Source: Candidatus Binataceae bacterium
GTDB lineage: Bacteria; Desulfobacterota; Binatia; Binatales; Binataceae
Reading direction: 5' to 3'
Assembly (NCBI GenBank): GCA_015478645.1
Contig: JADMIL010000010.1
Span: 1-64,000 of the forward strand
DNA length: 64,000 nucleotides
Part shown: piece after piece, positions 1 to 9,180 of the stretch
Position numbering within the stretch: position 1 is the first letter of the stretch
Layout: each line of letters opens with the position of its first letter
Made by a program: the position numbers and the translations under genes
The notes under the pieces: model-generated
Database searches by the model: none
Seen by the model: the letters and a program-made list of their open reading frames with translations, nothing else
Told to the model about the DNA's origin: nothing

Positions 1-51
1 GGGATTCTTCGCTGCGCTCAGAATGACAACCTAACTTGTGCAGAGGTTCCT
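1..51. repeat. Partial copy of nested inverted-repeat element, cut by window edge
   Basis: Right half of the same element found complete at 2887, 3315, 55885 and 57979. It reads GATTCTTCGCTGCGCTCAG, then the terminal arm CTTGTGCAGAGGTTCC, followed by TTAG. The left half lies outside the window. It sits downstream of groEL. Confidence 0.85.
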
Positions 52-101
52 TAGCTCCGCCGCGATCGCGCTGACGGCTCACGCCGGGCGGCGCGCGGCA
101 T

Positions 102-137
102 AAAAAAAGAGCGGCGACCGCTAGTTGCGATCGCCGC
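102..137 (-). terminator. Intrinsic terminator of groES-groEL
   Basis: On the minus strand the arm GCGGCGA (137-131) pairs with TCGCCGC (117-111), with further internal pairing, and is followed by a run of seven T (108-102). This is a textbook rho-independent terminator, 57 bases past the groEL stop. Confidence 0.85.
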
Positions 138-193
138 CCGTTCAGATCCCGACGGCGCGTGGGGCACGCCGCCGGTCAACTCTTAGTCCAAAC

Positions 194-1819
<1,626 letters not shown>

Positions 1820-1862
1820 TCACTCCTCGAATTTACGGAAATTTAAACGATGCGGCCCTTCG

Positions 1863-2156
1863 TCATCCCTCGAGCACGCCCAGGATGTCGTCCTCGCGCA
1901 GGATCAGGTGCTCCTCACCGTCGAGCTTGACCTCGCTGCCGGAATATTTGCCGAACAGGATCCGATCGCCCGCCTTGACGTCAGGCGCGACGAGCTTGCC
2001 CTCTTCGGTGACCTTGCCCTTGCCCACCGCGACCACCTTGCCCTCCTGGGGCTTTTCCTTCGCGGTATCCGGAATGATAATTCCGCCCTTGGTCTTTTCC
2101 TCTTCCTTGATCCGCTTCACGAGTATCCGATCGCCTAGTGGCCTGATTTTCGACAT
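1863..2156 (-). CDS. groES: Co-chaperonin GroES (Hsp10)
   Basis: 97-residue lid of the GroEL folding chamber. The conserved start [13 protein letters not shown], the mobile loop around [14 protein letters not shown] and the C-terminal DILGVLEG are visible. I chose ATG 2156, giving MSKIRPL; a longer version from TTG 2183 would add nine untypical residues and swallow the AAGGAGG ribosome site at 2169-2175. First gene of the groES-groEL operon, read from the CIRCE-associated promoter. Confidence 0.98.
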   Translation of the reverse strand: MSKIRPLGDRILVKRIKEEEKTKGGIIIPDTAKEKPQEGKVVAVGKGKVTEEGKLVAPDVKAGDRILFGKYSGSEVKLDGEEHLILREDDILGVLEG

Positions 2157-2219
2157 TGGAACCAGCAGCCTCCTTGATGACAATTGTTTAATTTCCCTGA
2201 CGCAGGGGTTCCCGGCCGA

Positions 2220-2247
2220 AATTTAACCACGACGTTGGGATTGTCAA
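2220..2247 (-). promoter_or_regulatory. Sigma70-type promoter of groES-groEL
   Basis: Minus strand: a perfect -35 TTGACA (2247-2242) and an AT-rich -10 TAAATT (2225-2220) separated by 16 bases. The -35 box directly abuts the CIRCE palindrome. The groES ATG lies about 65 bases downstream. Confidence 0.7.
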
Positions 2248-2274
2248 TTGGCACTCCCATGTGGCGAGTGCCAA
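2248..2274. promoter_or_regulatory. CIRCE operator (HrcA binding site)
   Basis: Inverted repeat TTGGCACTC, nine-base spacer, GAGTGCCAA. It matches the CIRCE consensus TTAGCACTC-N9-GAGTGCTAA with one symmetrical change per arm. It abuts the groES -35 box, so HrcA would repress groESL. No hrcA gene lies in the window. Confidence 0.93.
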
Positions 2275-2430
2275 TCCAACAGCCTACCAGCCCGCCCGTC
2301 GAAAGCAAGGACTCCACGATCTCGGATGCCAGTGGAAAAGGGGCATGTCAGGGTTTTCGCGGATGATGCGCGGCGGGTTGGTCGCCGCGGCGATACTCGT
2401 GGCTTTCACGGTGAACGGAGTCTGCGGCGT

Positions 2431-2483
2431 AAAGAATCCCGGCTCCGCTCAGAATGACTGCGTGGACCTTGTGCGGAGCTTCG
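2431..2483. repeat. Degenerate copy of the inverted-repeat element
   Basis: Reads AAGAATCCCGG, CCGCTCAGAATGAC, CTTGTGCGGAGCTTCG, a decayed right half of the element. Its outer end touches the stop codon of the cyaY-like gene at 2484. A preceding frame encodes a signal-peptide-like stretch (from ATG 2366) that runs straight into it. Confidence 0.6.
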
Positions 2484-2810
2484 TTAGCCGCTGAATTCGA
2501 CCGGGTGGCCAATTTTTTCGGCGATCACTTCCGCCAGCCGCAGATAGAGATCGTGCCCGTCGCGATCGTCGCGCCAGCGGCCCGTCGCTTCGTCGCGGTT
2601 GTAATGCCACGCGCGCGCGCCCGCCGCAAACCACATCTGGCTGGTCGCCGCCTGCCGGCTCAGGACGAACTTGCCGCCGTCGGCGAACTCGATCGTCACC
2701 ACGCCGTCGCCGGTCGCGTAGTCGGCCTCGTCCGGGTCGAGTGTCTCGAGCCATTTGGCGACCCGGCCCAGACATTCGTCGGCCGCCTTCAGGAATTCGT
2801 TCGCGTCCAT
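2484..2810 (-). CDS. cyaY: Frataxin-like iron protein CyaY
   Basis: 108 residues, the normal size of bacterial frataxin. These proteins bind iron and modulate Fe-S cluster assembly in the cytoplasm. Family features in order are an acidic first helix (EFLKAADECLGRV followed by DPDEADY), the strand GVVTIEFADGGKFVLSRQ, the core W in QMWFAAGARAWHYN, and a C-terminal helix DLYLRLAEVIAEKIG. ATG 2810 is the only sensible start. It is monocistronic between a degenerate repeat and a complete repeat. No isc or suf genes are nearby, so its partner cannot be read from context. Confidence 0.85.
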   Translation of the reverse strand: MDANEFLKAADECLGRVAKWLETLDPDEADYATGDGVVTIEFADGGKFVLSRQAATSQMWFAAGARAWHYNRDEATGRWRDDRDGHDLYLRLAEVIAEKIGHPVEFSG

Positions 2811-2886
2811 GGTTTGAGTCTAGCAGAGTGTCCAGGCCGCTGACGGATCGGGATTGTTCGCGACCAGCGACGAGCGCGAATAGCCA

Positions 2887-2988
2887 GGAACCTCTGCACA
2901 AGTTAGGTTGCCATTCTGAGCGCAGCGAAGATCCCGGATCCGGATTCGCTACGCTCAGGGTGACAGCAGTGCCTTGTGCAGAGGTTCC
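2887..2988. repeat. Nested inverted-repeat element, complete copy
   Basis: Terminal arms GGAACCTCTGCACAAG (2887-2902) and CTTGTGCAGAGGTTCC (2973-2988) are perfect 16-bp inverted repeats. Inside, CTGAGCGCAGCGAA pairs imperfectly with TTCGCTACGCTCAG around CCCGGATCCGG. It codes for nothing. The right end touches the stop codon of the DUF507 gene at 2989. Confidence 0.9.
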
Positions 2989-3267
2989 TCAGCGCTGCGG
3001 GCCTTTCTTGCGCAATTCTTCTTCGCGATAGCGGCGGTGGAGAATATTCCATTCCGTGCCGCCCTCGACGATGCCGCGCTTGATCGACAGGATCTTGCGC
3101 CGCACCACCTCGTCGATCGCGTCGCCCTTCTCGGCCCAGTCAGCCAGGATCTCGCGTCCGTGGCGCAGCGCGACGGCGAAGTTGGCGATCTCGACCAGCC
3201 CCTCGTCGCGCATCCGCGCGAGCGCTTCGCGGGCCAAAAACAATATCCGGTCTTCGCCGAGTTTCAT
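2989..3267 (-). CDS. DUF507 family protein (first of two)
   Basis: 92-residue cytoplasmic protein of unknown function. The helical start MKLGEDRILFLAREALARM, the basic segment VVRRKILSIKRGIVEG and the C-terminal EWNILHRRYREEELRKKG resemble the DUF507 family, which often occurs as adjacent paralogues in deltaproteobacterial lineages. I start at ATG 3267. An ATG at 3342 adds 25 residues that are only translation of the repeat element at 3315. A second DUF507 gene lies upstream, beyond that repeat. No catalytic motif is visible. Confidence 0.75.
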   Translation of the reverse strand: MKLGEDRILFLAREALARMRDEGLVEIANFAVALRHGREILADWAEKGDAIDEVVRRKILSIKRGIVEGGTEWNILHRRYREEELRKKGPQR

Positions 3268-3314
3268 GGGATCGCCGTCGCCCCTCCCTGCGGCCTTGTG
3301 GAGAGCTTCCCTAG

Positions 3315-3425
3315 GGAACCTCTGCACAAGTTTGGTTGTCACCCTGAGCGCAGCGAAGAATCCCGGATCCGGGACCCATGCTCGCTGCGCTCAGGGTGAC
3401 AGCAGAGCCTTGTGCAGAGCCTCCC
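3315..3425. repeat. Nested inverted-repeat element, complete copy
   Basis: Left arm GGAACCTCTGCACAAG; right arm CCTTGTGCAGAGCCTCCC is slightly diverged. Inner arms CACCCTGAGCGCAGCGA and CGCTGCGCTCAGGGTG pair almost perfectly. The flanks are CTAG on both sides (3311-3314 and 3425-3428), which looks like a 4-bp target duplication; the right CTAG contains the TAG stop of the next gene. Confidence 0.9.
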
Positions 3426-3698
3426 CTAGAGCGTGAAATTCTTTTTCTCCGCGATCCGCCGCCGGATCATCCCGCGCAACCGCGTCACGTCGAGCCGCGG
3501 ATCGAGCCGCGCCTGCTCCTCGGCCATTTTGTCGGCCTCGTCGTCGATCTTGGCCTCGGTCTCGAAGTTCGATGAGAGCATCTCGACCACGCATGCGATC
3601 AGATCTTTTTCCGCGACTTTCGGCTTGATCGAGCCGCGCGCCAGCAGCCCCTGCACCAGATGGGTGGCGAGCGCGTCGATTTGAGCGTCGGTCATCAT
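3426..3698 (-). CDS. DUF507 family protein (second of two)
   Basis: 90 residues. Start MMTDAQIDALATHLVQGLL, middle IDDEADKMAEEQA and the C-terminal signature RRRIAEKKNFTL are the usual DUF507 pattern. Function unknown. Two adjacent ATG codons (3698, 3695) could start it; the longer open frame upstream is low-complexity and lacks similarity. It is upstream of the first DUF507 gene on the same strand, with a repeat element inserted between them exactly at its stop codon. Confidence 0.75.
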   Translation of the reverse strand: MMTDAQIDALATHLVQGLLARGSIKPKVAEKDLIACVVEMLSSNFETEAKIDDEADKMAEEQARLDPRLDVTRLRGMIRRRIAEKKNFTL

Positions 3699-3723
3699 AG
3701 TGAATACCGCACGGCGTATACGG

Positions 3724-3757
3724 CCGAGTATAGCCGGGACTGCCACCGAGTATAGCG
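3724..3757 (-). promoter_or_regulatory. Two direct CCGAGTATAGC repeats, candidate tandem -10 elements
   Basis: The sequence CCGAGTATAGC occurs at 3724 and 3746, 22 bp apart. On the minus strand each reads GCTATACTCGG, containing the -10-like hexamer TATACT. They precede the second DUF507 gene. No convincing -35 box pairs with either. CGAGTATAGC also occurs upstream of cmk (42630). Confidence 0.4.
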
Positions 3758-3870
3758 CAAGTCGCGCGGCAAAGGGCAGCGCCCGGCGGCGCGCGTTGTG
3801 GAAAACGCCACCAGCGCGGCGTCGGTGCCGCGCCGGTGGGCGATCGTTTCGATTAATCTCTTGGTGCCGA

Positions 3871-5739
3871 TCAGGCCGGCGCGCCGGCGAAGCCGCCACC
3901 CTCGCCGCGCAGGATCGCGTCGAAGCGCAGCCCGCCCAGGTACTGGCGGCGCGCATCCTCGTCGCCGACCGCGCCGCGGCGCACGTCGCGCCGGCGAATC
4001 TGCCATACCCCGCCGACCATCGGATGGCGGCCTTGGCGGTAGCTGAAGAAATAATAGACGAACTGGCGCACCGTCGCGCGGCGCGCTTCCGCCGCGAGCG
4101 AGCGGCCGCCCGCGACCGTGAAGATCGTGTGCAGCAGCCGGCCGATCGAATAGAAGCCGAGGAAGGCGTCGCTATAGGCCTGGTACCAGGTCTGGGTGTC
4201 AAGCTTCTCATGGCTCAGCGTCACATGCTGAGAGTCGAGGTTGTTGAAGTCCCAGTCGATGATGTTGCCTTCCTTGGCGTAGCGCACCTGGTCTTCGGTG
4301 CCGGGCAGCGGCGTCATGATGAAGAACGACACGATGTCGAAGCCGAGCTTGCGCAGGGTCTTGGCCGCGATTCGTCCGCAGTCCGGCCCGTCGAAGGGGA
4401 AGCCCAGCATGTAGCCGGCATGCACCGAAACGCCGACCTTGTGCCAGTTGTCGACCACCCGCCGGTACTTGTCGAGGACATGCTTGCGCACCTCTTCGAT
4501 TTTGTGGCGATGCTGGCGCTCGTCGGTGTTCTGGTATTTGGTCGCGTGATTGAGATTGTCGGGATTGAGCGACTCGATGCCGACGAAGGCCTGGTAGCAT
4601 CCGGCCTTCGCCGCCAGCTCGACGAAGCGCCGGCTGCGCCGATGCTTGGCCGACTCGGTCTCGCCCTCGGCGGTGTTGGCGTAGCATGAGGCGTCGACGT
4701 CGACCTGCATCATGAACGACAGCTCGGGAAATTCCTTTTTGACCTCGACCAGGCCGGTCAGAATCTCCTCCCAGCGCGGGCTGCGGAAAAAATCGTCATC
4801 GACCAGGAACAGCGACGTGATGCCGTGATTGCGCGCCGCGTCGCGCACCCAGTTGACCACCGAGTTGGGCTCGCGCGAGCGCATCGTGCGCCCCATCACA
4901 TTCTTCACGCTGCAATACGAGCAGGTGAACGGACATCCGCGCGAGGTGTCGATGGTGGTCATGGTCGGATCGAAAAAGCGCGTCAGGTAGCGATCGTCTA
5001 CCACCGGTAGCTGCGCGTCGGTGATCACCGGCACGATGATATCGGCCTGGCCGGTCTTGGCCCGGATGCCGTCGGTCACCGCGTAGTTGGGCTGCAAGTC
5101 TCCACGCAGCAGATCCTCGATGATCTGGCCCCACAGGTTCTCGGCCTCGCCGACGATCGTCGTGATGCCGCAGCTATGCAGGAAGTCGCGCGATTCCGGA
5201 TAGCCGCTGACGTGGAACCCGCCCATCATCGTGCGCAAGCCATGCGCGACGAATTGCAGCGCGAGATCGCGTCCGCGCGGATACTGGTTGGACTGCACGC
5301 CCGCCAGTCCCATGACCAGCTCGACGCCGTCTTCCTGGGCCTTTTCCTTGATCGCGTCGATGGTCTCGGGGCTCACGATGCCGTCGCAGATCTCGTCCCA
5401 GATGACGGTGTCGAGATAGACGTTGCGCTCGATCGAGTAGCGCCGGTTGTAGCTTTCGTTGAGCGCCTTCAGCACCGTCAGCGTGTTGTTGGGCTGAACG
5501 CCGAAGCGATAGAACTGGACGTAGCCTTCCTCGTCGTAACGCGAAGGCTTGATGAAATAGACCCGGATCGTGCGGCACGGCTCAGGCTTAAGCGTGGCCG
5601 CGGCCAGCGCACCCGGATTTGCGGCAATTTGCAGGAGCGGCGCCGCGCGGTCTCCACCATAACGATTTCGGCCGAGCAGCAGATACAGGATCACCCCCGC
5701 ACCCACCAGAAAGCCGAATATGCTTAAGACTAGGACCAT
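3871..5739 (-). CDS. Membrane-anchored radical SAM protein (B12-binding type)
   Basis: 622 residues. Residues 1-22 form one hydrophobic anchor. Residues about 55-220 resemble a Rossmann-like cobalamin-binding domain, with GGFHVSGYP near 173, but no obvious DxHxxG. The radical SAM core follows, with cysteines C269-x3-C273-x2-C276 (RGCPFTCSYC) for the 4Fe-4S cluster. Such B12-radical SAM enzymes often methylate or rearrange lipid or natural-product carbons; the substrate here is unknown. ATG 5739 has GAGGAG seven bases upstream. It stands alone after ptsP with its own promoter and a palindrome over the start region. The last 40 residues are low-complexity. Confidence 0.82.
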   Translation of the reverse strand: MVLVLSIFGFLVGAGVILYLLLGRNRYGGDRAAPLLQIAANPGALAAATLKPEPCRTIRVYFIKPSRYDEEGYVQFYRFGVQPNNTLTVLKALNESYNRRYSIERNVYLDTVIWDEICDGIVSPETIDAIKEKAQEDGVELVMGLAGVQSNQYPRGRDLALQFVAHGLRTMMGGFHVSGYPESRDFLHSCGITTIVGEAENLWGQIIEDLLRGDLQPNYAVTDGIRAKTGQADIIVPVITDAQLPVVDDRYLTRFFDPTMTTIDTSRGCPFTCSYCSVKNVMGRTMRSREPNSVVNWVRDAARNHGITSLFLVDDDFFRSPRWEEILTGLVEVKKEFPELSFMMQVDVDASCYANTAEGETESAKHRRSRRFVELAAKAGCYQAFVGIESLNPDNLNHATKYQNTDERQHRHKIEEVRKHVLDKYRRVVDNWHKVGVSVHAGYMLGFPFDGPDCGRIAAKTLRKLGFDIVSFFIMTPLPGTEDQVRYAKEGNIIDWDFNNLDSQHVTLSHEKLDTQTWYQAYSDAFLGFYSIGRLLHTIFTVAGGRSLAAEARRATVRQFVYYFFSYRQGRHPMVGGVWQIRRRDVRRGAVGDEDARRQYLGGLRFDAILRGEGGGFAGAPA

Positions 5740-5783
5740 CGAATACTCCTCTACCGCCCCACTTTACACAAATCCGCGAGACG

Positions 5784-5805
5784 ACTCTAACCGAACGGTC
5801 AGAGT
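5784..5805. promoter_or_regulatory. Imperfect 22-bp palindrome, candidate TetR-type operator
   Basis: ACTCTAACCG-AACGG-TCAGAGT: the arms ACTCT/AGAGT and ACCG/CGGT are symmetrical around AA with one mismatch. The core TAACCG-AACGGTCA resembles TetR-family operators. It overlaps the edge of the predicted -10 of the radical SAM gene, where binding would block transcription. No regulator gene is adjacent. Confidence 0.5.
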
Positions 5806-5831
5806 TAACTAAGCGCAACCAGTAAAGTCAA
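5803..5831 (-). promoter_or_regulatory. Candidate promoter of the radical SAM gene
   Basis: Minus strand: -35 TTGACT (5831-5826), 17-base spacer, weak -10 TTAACT (5808-5803). The ATG lies about 64 bases downstream. The spacing and the -35 are good; the -10 matches poorly. Confidence 0.4.
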
Positions 5832-5910
5832 TAATTGGGTCCCGCGGGAACCTGTGAATAACTCGCGATTTGATCTTTTTTTTGTTGATAAATCAAGACC
5901 ATGGAGCACC

Positions 5911-8286
5911 TCACCGGTACATCTCCACCAAATGGATTAGGCCCAGCTCCCGGTAGCGTTCGATCAGGTATCCCTTGATGTCCTGGACCGAAACCATTTG
6001 CAGCACCGCATGGGCCAGATGGCGCGCCGTCTGGTAGTCGCTGTCGCGCACCAGCTTGCGCACCACCGGGATAAACACCGGGCTCAGGCTCAACTGGTCG
6101 AGCCCCATCCCGAGCAGCAACAGCGTGGCCATCGGATCGCTCGCCATCTCGCCGCAAATACAGACCTCTTTGCCCGCTCCGCGCGCGACGTTGACCACCT
6201 CGGCGATCGCCGAGAGCACGGCCGGATGGAGCGGTTCGTAGAGATGGGCGACCTTGGGATTATTGCGGTCGGCGGCGAGCAGATACTGGATCAGGTCGTT
6301 GGTCCCGATGGAAAAGAAATCGACCTCGCGCATCAGCCGCGGCGCCAGCCAGACCGCCGCCGGCACCTCGACCATGATCCCGACCGGGATATCCGGATTG
6401 TGCTCGAGCCCCTCCTTGTAGAGTTCGGCCTGGGCCTCGGCCAGCAGCTCGCGCGCGCGGCGCAGCTCCTCGATACTCGAGATCATCGGGAACAGGATGC
6501 GCACGTCGTGATGTGCCGCGGCGCGCAGGATCGCACGCAACTGGACCTTGAAAATGCTCGCCAGCTCGAGCGAAATCCGGATCGATCGCCAGCCTAAAAA
6601 CGGATTCTCCTCACGCGGGACGCGCAGATACGGCGGATACTTGTCCGCGCCGATATCCAGCGTGCGGATCGTCACCGGGCGCTTGCCGGCCGCCTCGAGC
6701 ATCCGGTTGTAGAGCGTGAGCTGCTGATCTTCGTCGGGAAAATCCTCGTAGGTCAGAAATGAAAATTCCGATCGCAGCAGCCCGATTCCCTCGGCACCGT
6801 AGCGAATTGCCAGCGGCACGTCGGCCAGCAGCGCGATATTCGCGAGCATCTGCACCCGATGGCCGTCGCGGGTGGCGGTCAGCGTCTCGGGCCCGGTCAT
6901 CAGCTCCTTGCGGAACGCGTCGTAGCGCTTGGTCAGCACCTGGTATTCGCGCTCGATGTCGGTCGATGGATTGACGTAGACGATGCCCGAGTTGCCGTCG
7001 AGCACCAGGCCGTCGCCCTCGGCCACCGACTCCATCAGATGCTCGACGCCGACCACCGTCGGAATCTCGAACGCGCGCGCCAGAATCGCCGCATGCGAGG
7101 TCACGCCGCCCGATTGCAGCGCGATACCGGCCAGGTTCTCGTGCGAGACCAGGGTCAATTGCGAGAGCGTCAGCTCCTCGGCGATCAGGATCGTCGCCTT
7201 GGCGAACGCGCCCTTCTTGTCCTCCTGGCGCAGATGGCGCAGGACGCGATGGCCGATGTCGCGAAAGTCGGTCGCGCGCTCGCGCAGGTAGCCGTCGGCC
7301 ACCGCCAGCATCTGCGCGCTCAACTCGTCGATCACGCGGAACAGCGAGCTCTCGGCCGCGAAGCCGGTCTTGATCGCTTCGCGGATGCGGCCGATGAATT
7401 CGTCGTCGTCGAGAATCTGCCGATGGCCGTCGAAAATCTTGAGGTCCGACTCCGGCATCAACGGCGCCATCCGCACCTTCAGCGCCGCCAGTTCGCCGCG
7501 CGATCGGACCAGCGCCTCGTCGAGCCGTTTCGACTCGGCCTTCGCGTCCCGCGCGCGCAGGTTGCGATCGATCGAGCTCAGAAAGGTGCCGACCACGTGG
7601 GCCATGCCGCGAGCGAATCCGGGCGACGCCGGCAGGCCGACCAGGCGCGGCCGGCGCACCTTGACCGGCGCGGCCACGCGGGTCGTGCCGCCGACCTTTT
7701 CATAGCTCTTGAGCAGCCGGTTCGCGTCGATCATCCGGCGCCGATACTCGTCGCGCTCCTTCTCCTTGGTCGCGAGCGTTTCGCGCAACTGGAAATGCGT
7801 CAGAATCTGCGCTACCTGGCTGGCCGCGGTCTTGAGCAGACGCGCCTCTTCCTTGCCGAATTTGCGCCGCCGCAGGGTCTGCACCACCAGCACGCCGAGC
7901 GGCGGATGCCGCCCTTCCTGCACCGGCACGCCGAGGAACGTGTGATAGCGTTCCTCGCCGGTCTCAGCGAAGTATTTGTAGCGCGGATGGCTCATGGCGT
8001 CCTCGACCACCACCGGCCCCGCCGATTCCACCGCGAGTCCGACCAGCCCCTCGTTCACCCGCATCGAGACCCGCCCGACCGAGTCGCGGTCGAGCCCGAC
8101 CGTGGCGCGCAGGATGAGCCGTTCGCGCTGCGGATCGAAGACGTAGAGCGAGCAGACCTCGACCTCCATCTCGGCGGCGATCGTGGTGACGATGCGATCA
8201 AGGGTTTCGCGCAGATCGATGGGCGCTTCGCTGCCGATCGTGGTGATGCGTTCGATCAGCGCGAATCGGTCACGGTTGGTTGCCAT
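5911..8286 (-). CDS. ptsP: PEP-protein phosphotransferase EI-Ntr (PtsP)
   Basis: 791 residues. It autophosphorylates from phosphoenolpyruvate and passes the phosphate to NPr, feeding the nitrogen-type PTS regulatory chain in the cytoplasm. Domains: GAF sensor about 20-165, a short coiled coil, then the enzyme I module with the phospho-histidine loop GGVTSHAAILARAFEIP and the PEP-binding barrel with LLRSEFSF, FSIGTNDLIQYLLAADR and ICGEMASDP. I start at ATG 8286 (MATNRDRF); an upstream in-frame ATG at 8397 only adds a basic low-complexity leader. No ptsN, ptsO or rpoN is in view. Confidence 0.95.
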   Translation of the reverse strand: MATNRDRFALIERITTIGSEAPIDLRETLDRIVTTIAAEMEVEVCSLYVFDPQRERLILRATVGLDRDSVGRVSMRVNEGLVGLAVESAGPVVVEDAMSHPRYKYFAETGEERYHTFLGVPVQEGRHPPLGVLVVQTLRRRKFGKEEARLLKTAASQVAQILTHFQLRETLATKEKERDEYRRRMIDANRLLKSYEKVGGTTRVAAPVKVRRPRLVGLPASPGFARGMAHVVGTFLSSIDRNLRARDAKAESKRLDEALVRSRGELAALKVRMAPLMPESDLKIFDGHRQILDDDEFIGRIREAIKTGFAAESSLFRVIDELSAQMLAVADGYLRERATDFRDIGHRVLRHLRQEDKKGAFAKATILIAEELTLSQLTLVSHENLAGIALQSGGVTSHAAILARAFEIPTVVGVEHLMESVAEGDGLVLDGNSGIVYVNPSTDIEREYQVLTKRYDAFRKELMTGPETLTATRDGHRVQMLANIALLADVPLAIRYGAEGIGLLRSEFSFLTYEDFPDEDQQLTLYNRMLEAAGKRPVTIRTLDIGADKYPPYLRVPREENPFLGWRSIRISLELASIFKVQLRAILRAAAHHDVRILFPMISSIEELRRARELLAEAQAELYKEGLEHNPDIPVGIMVEVPAAVWLAPRLMREVDFFSIGTNDLIQYLLAADRNNPKVAHLYEPLHPAVLSAIAEVVNVARGAGKEVCICGEMASDPMATLLLLGMGLDQLSLSPVFIPVVRKLVRDSDYQTARHLAHAVLQMVSVQDIKGYLIERYRELGLIHLVEMYR

Positions 8287-8444
8287 AGGTGATGCGGGAT
8301 CGCGCCCGATCTTATCCCGTGGCCGCCAATCTAAACAACTGTGGGAATGAAAATAGCGCCGATCGCGCGCCAGAAAGTAGCGCCCGCCGCGCGCCATTTG
8401 GCGGATTCGCGCCGGATTCGCCCCGGACTCGCGCCGCCGCGCGC

Positions 8445-9170
8445 TCAGGCCGGGATTTCAAACGGGGCAACCGCGCCGGTCAGCAGGCCGCGCCCCGCGC
8501 AACTCTTATGCGCCTTGATCGCCTCGATCAGCTCGCGCTCATTGGCCACCGGATGCGGCAGCAGGGTCGTCACGCAGCCCACCGAATTGGCCGAATGGGA
8601 GTCCGAGCCGGCCACTTCGGCCAGCCCCAGATGCCTCGCGACTTTGAGCGCAAACTGGTTCTCTTCTTCCGAGCAGGCCCCGTTGAGGGTCTCGACCGCG
8701 TCGCAGACCTCGAAGATCTCGAGCTTCGCGGCGGTCTCGGGACGCGACGGATCGATCGCCTCGTCATCGTGATTGATGAACGAGAAGCGCGGGTCGAGCT
8801 TGTAGCGGAACGGATGATTGGCGACCATGATGCCGCCCAGCCGGTCCACCACCTTGCGCAGTTCACGCAGCTTGTAGATGCCGCCGACGTACTCGGTAAG
8901 CCCAAAGACGCCGATATGGCCCATCTCGGTGGTGACCTCCATCCCGCGAATGAAGATCACGCCCGAGTCGGCGGCGATCGCCACCAGCTCGCGCAGATCC
9001 CAGGCGTTATCGTGCTCCGTAATGCAGACCGCGCCGATCCCGATCTGCGCGGCACGCGCGACCAGATCCTTGAGCGACAGGTTCGAGTCGGCGCTGCCGC
9101 GGCTGGTATGCAGATGGAGATCGACGGTGAAGTAGGGCCCGCCCGGGGGCCCGCTTCCTCCCGCGGCCAT
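8445..9170 (-). CDS. PHP-domain metal-dependent phosphoesterase
   Basis: 241 residues with the PHP metal-binding motifs in order: DLHLHTS (about 17), TEHDN (about 51), the glutamate of RGMEVTTEMGHIGVFG, NHPFRY and the C-terminal SDSHS. These ligate a trinuclear metal centre. The family includes 3',5'-nucleoside bisphosphatase-like (TrpH/RnaseAM) enzymes and histidinol phosphatases; the short single-domain form fits the former, but the substrate is not determined. It begins ten bases after the cyclophilin stop codon, so the two are probably cotranscribed. Confidence 0.85.
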   Translation of the reverse strand: MAAGGSGPPGGPYFTVDLHLHTSRGSADSNLSLKDLVARAAQIGIGAVCITEHDNAWDLRELVAIAADSGVIFIRGMEVTTEMGHIGVFGLTEYVGGIYKLRELRKVVDRLGGIMVANHPFRYKLDPRFSFINHDDEAIDPSRPETAAKLEIFEVCDAVETLNGACSEEENQFALKVARHLGLAEVAGSDSHSANSVGCVTTLLPHPVANERELIEAIKAHKSCAGRGLLTGAVAPFEIPA

Positions 9171-9180
9171 GGCGCGTCGC

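Noticed and set aside
63-134. GCGATCGC octamers as a HIP1-like iterated palindrome
   Set aside because: They are frequent, but Ala-Ile-Ala codons in a GC-rich genome explain them; no count against expectation could be made.
3268-3342. Upstream ATG extension of the first DUF507 gene
   Set aside because: The added 25 residues (KLVQRFPRE...) are translation of the repeat element and its flank; ATG 3267 matches the family start.
5876-5900. Terminator after ptsP
   Set aside because: The homopolymer is a T-run on the plus strand, hence an A-run in the ptsP transcript, and the adjacent TTGATAAATCAA hairpin is too short.
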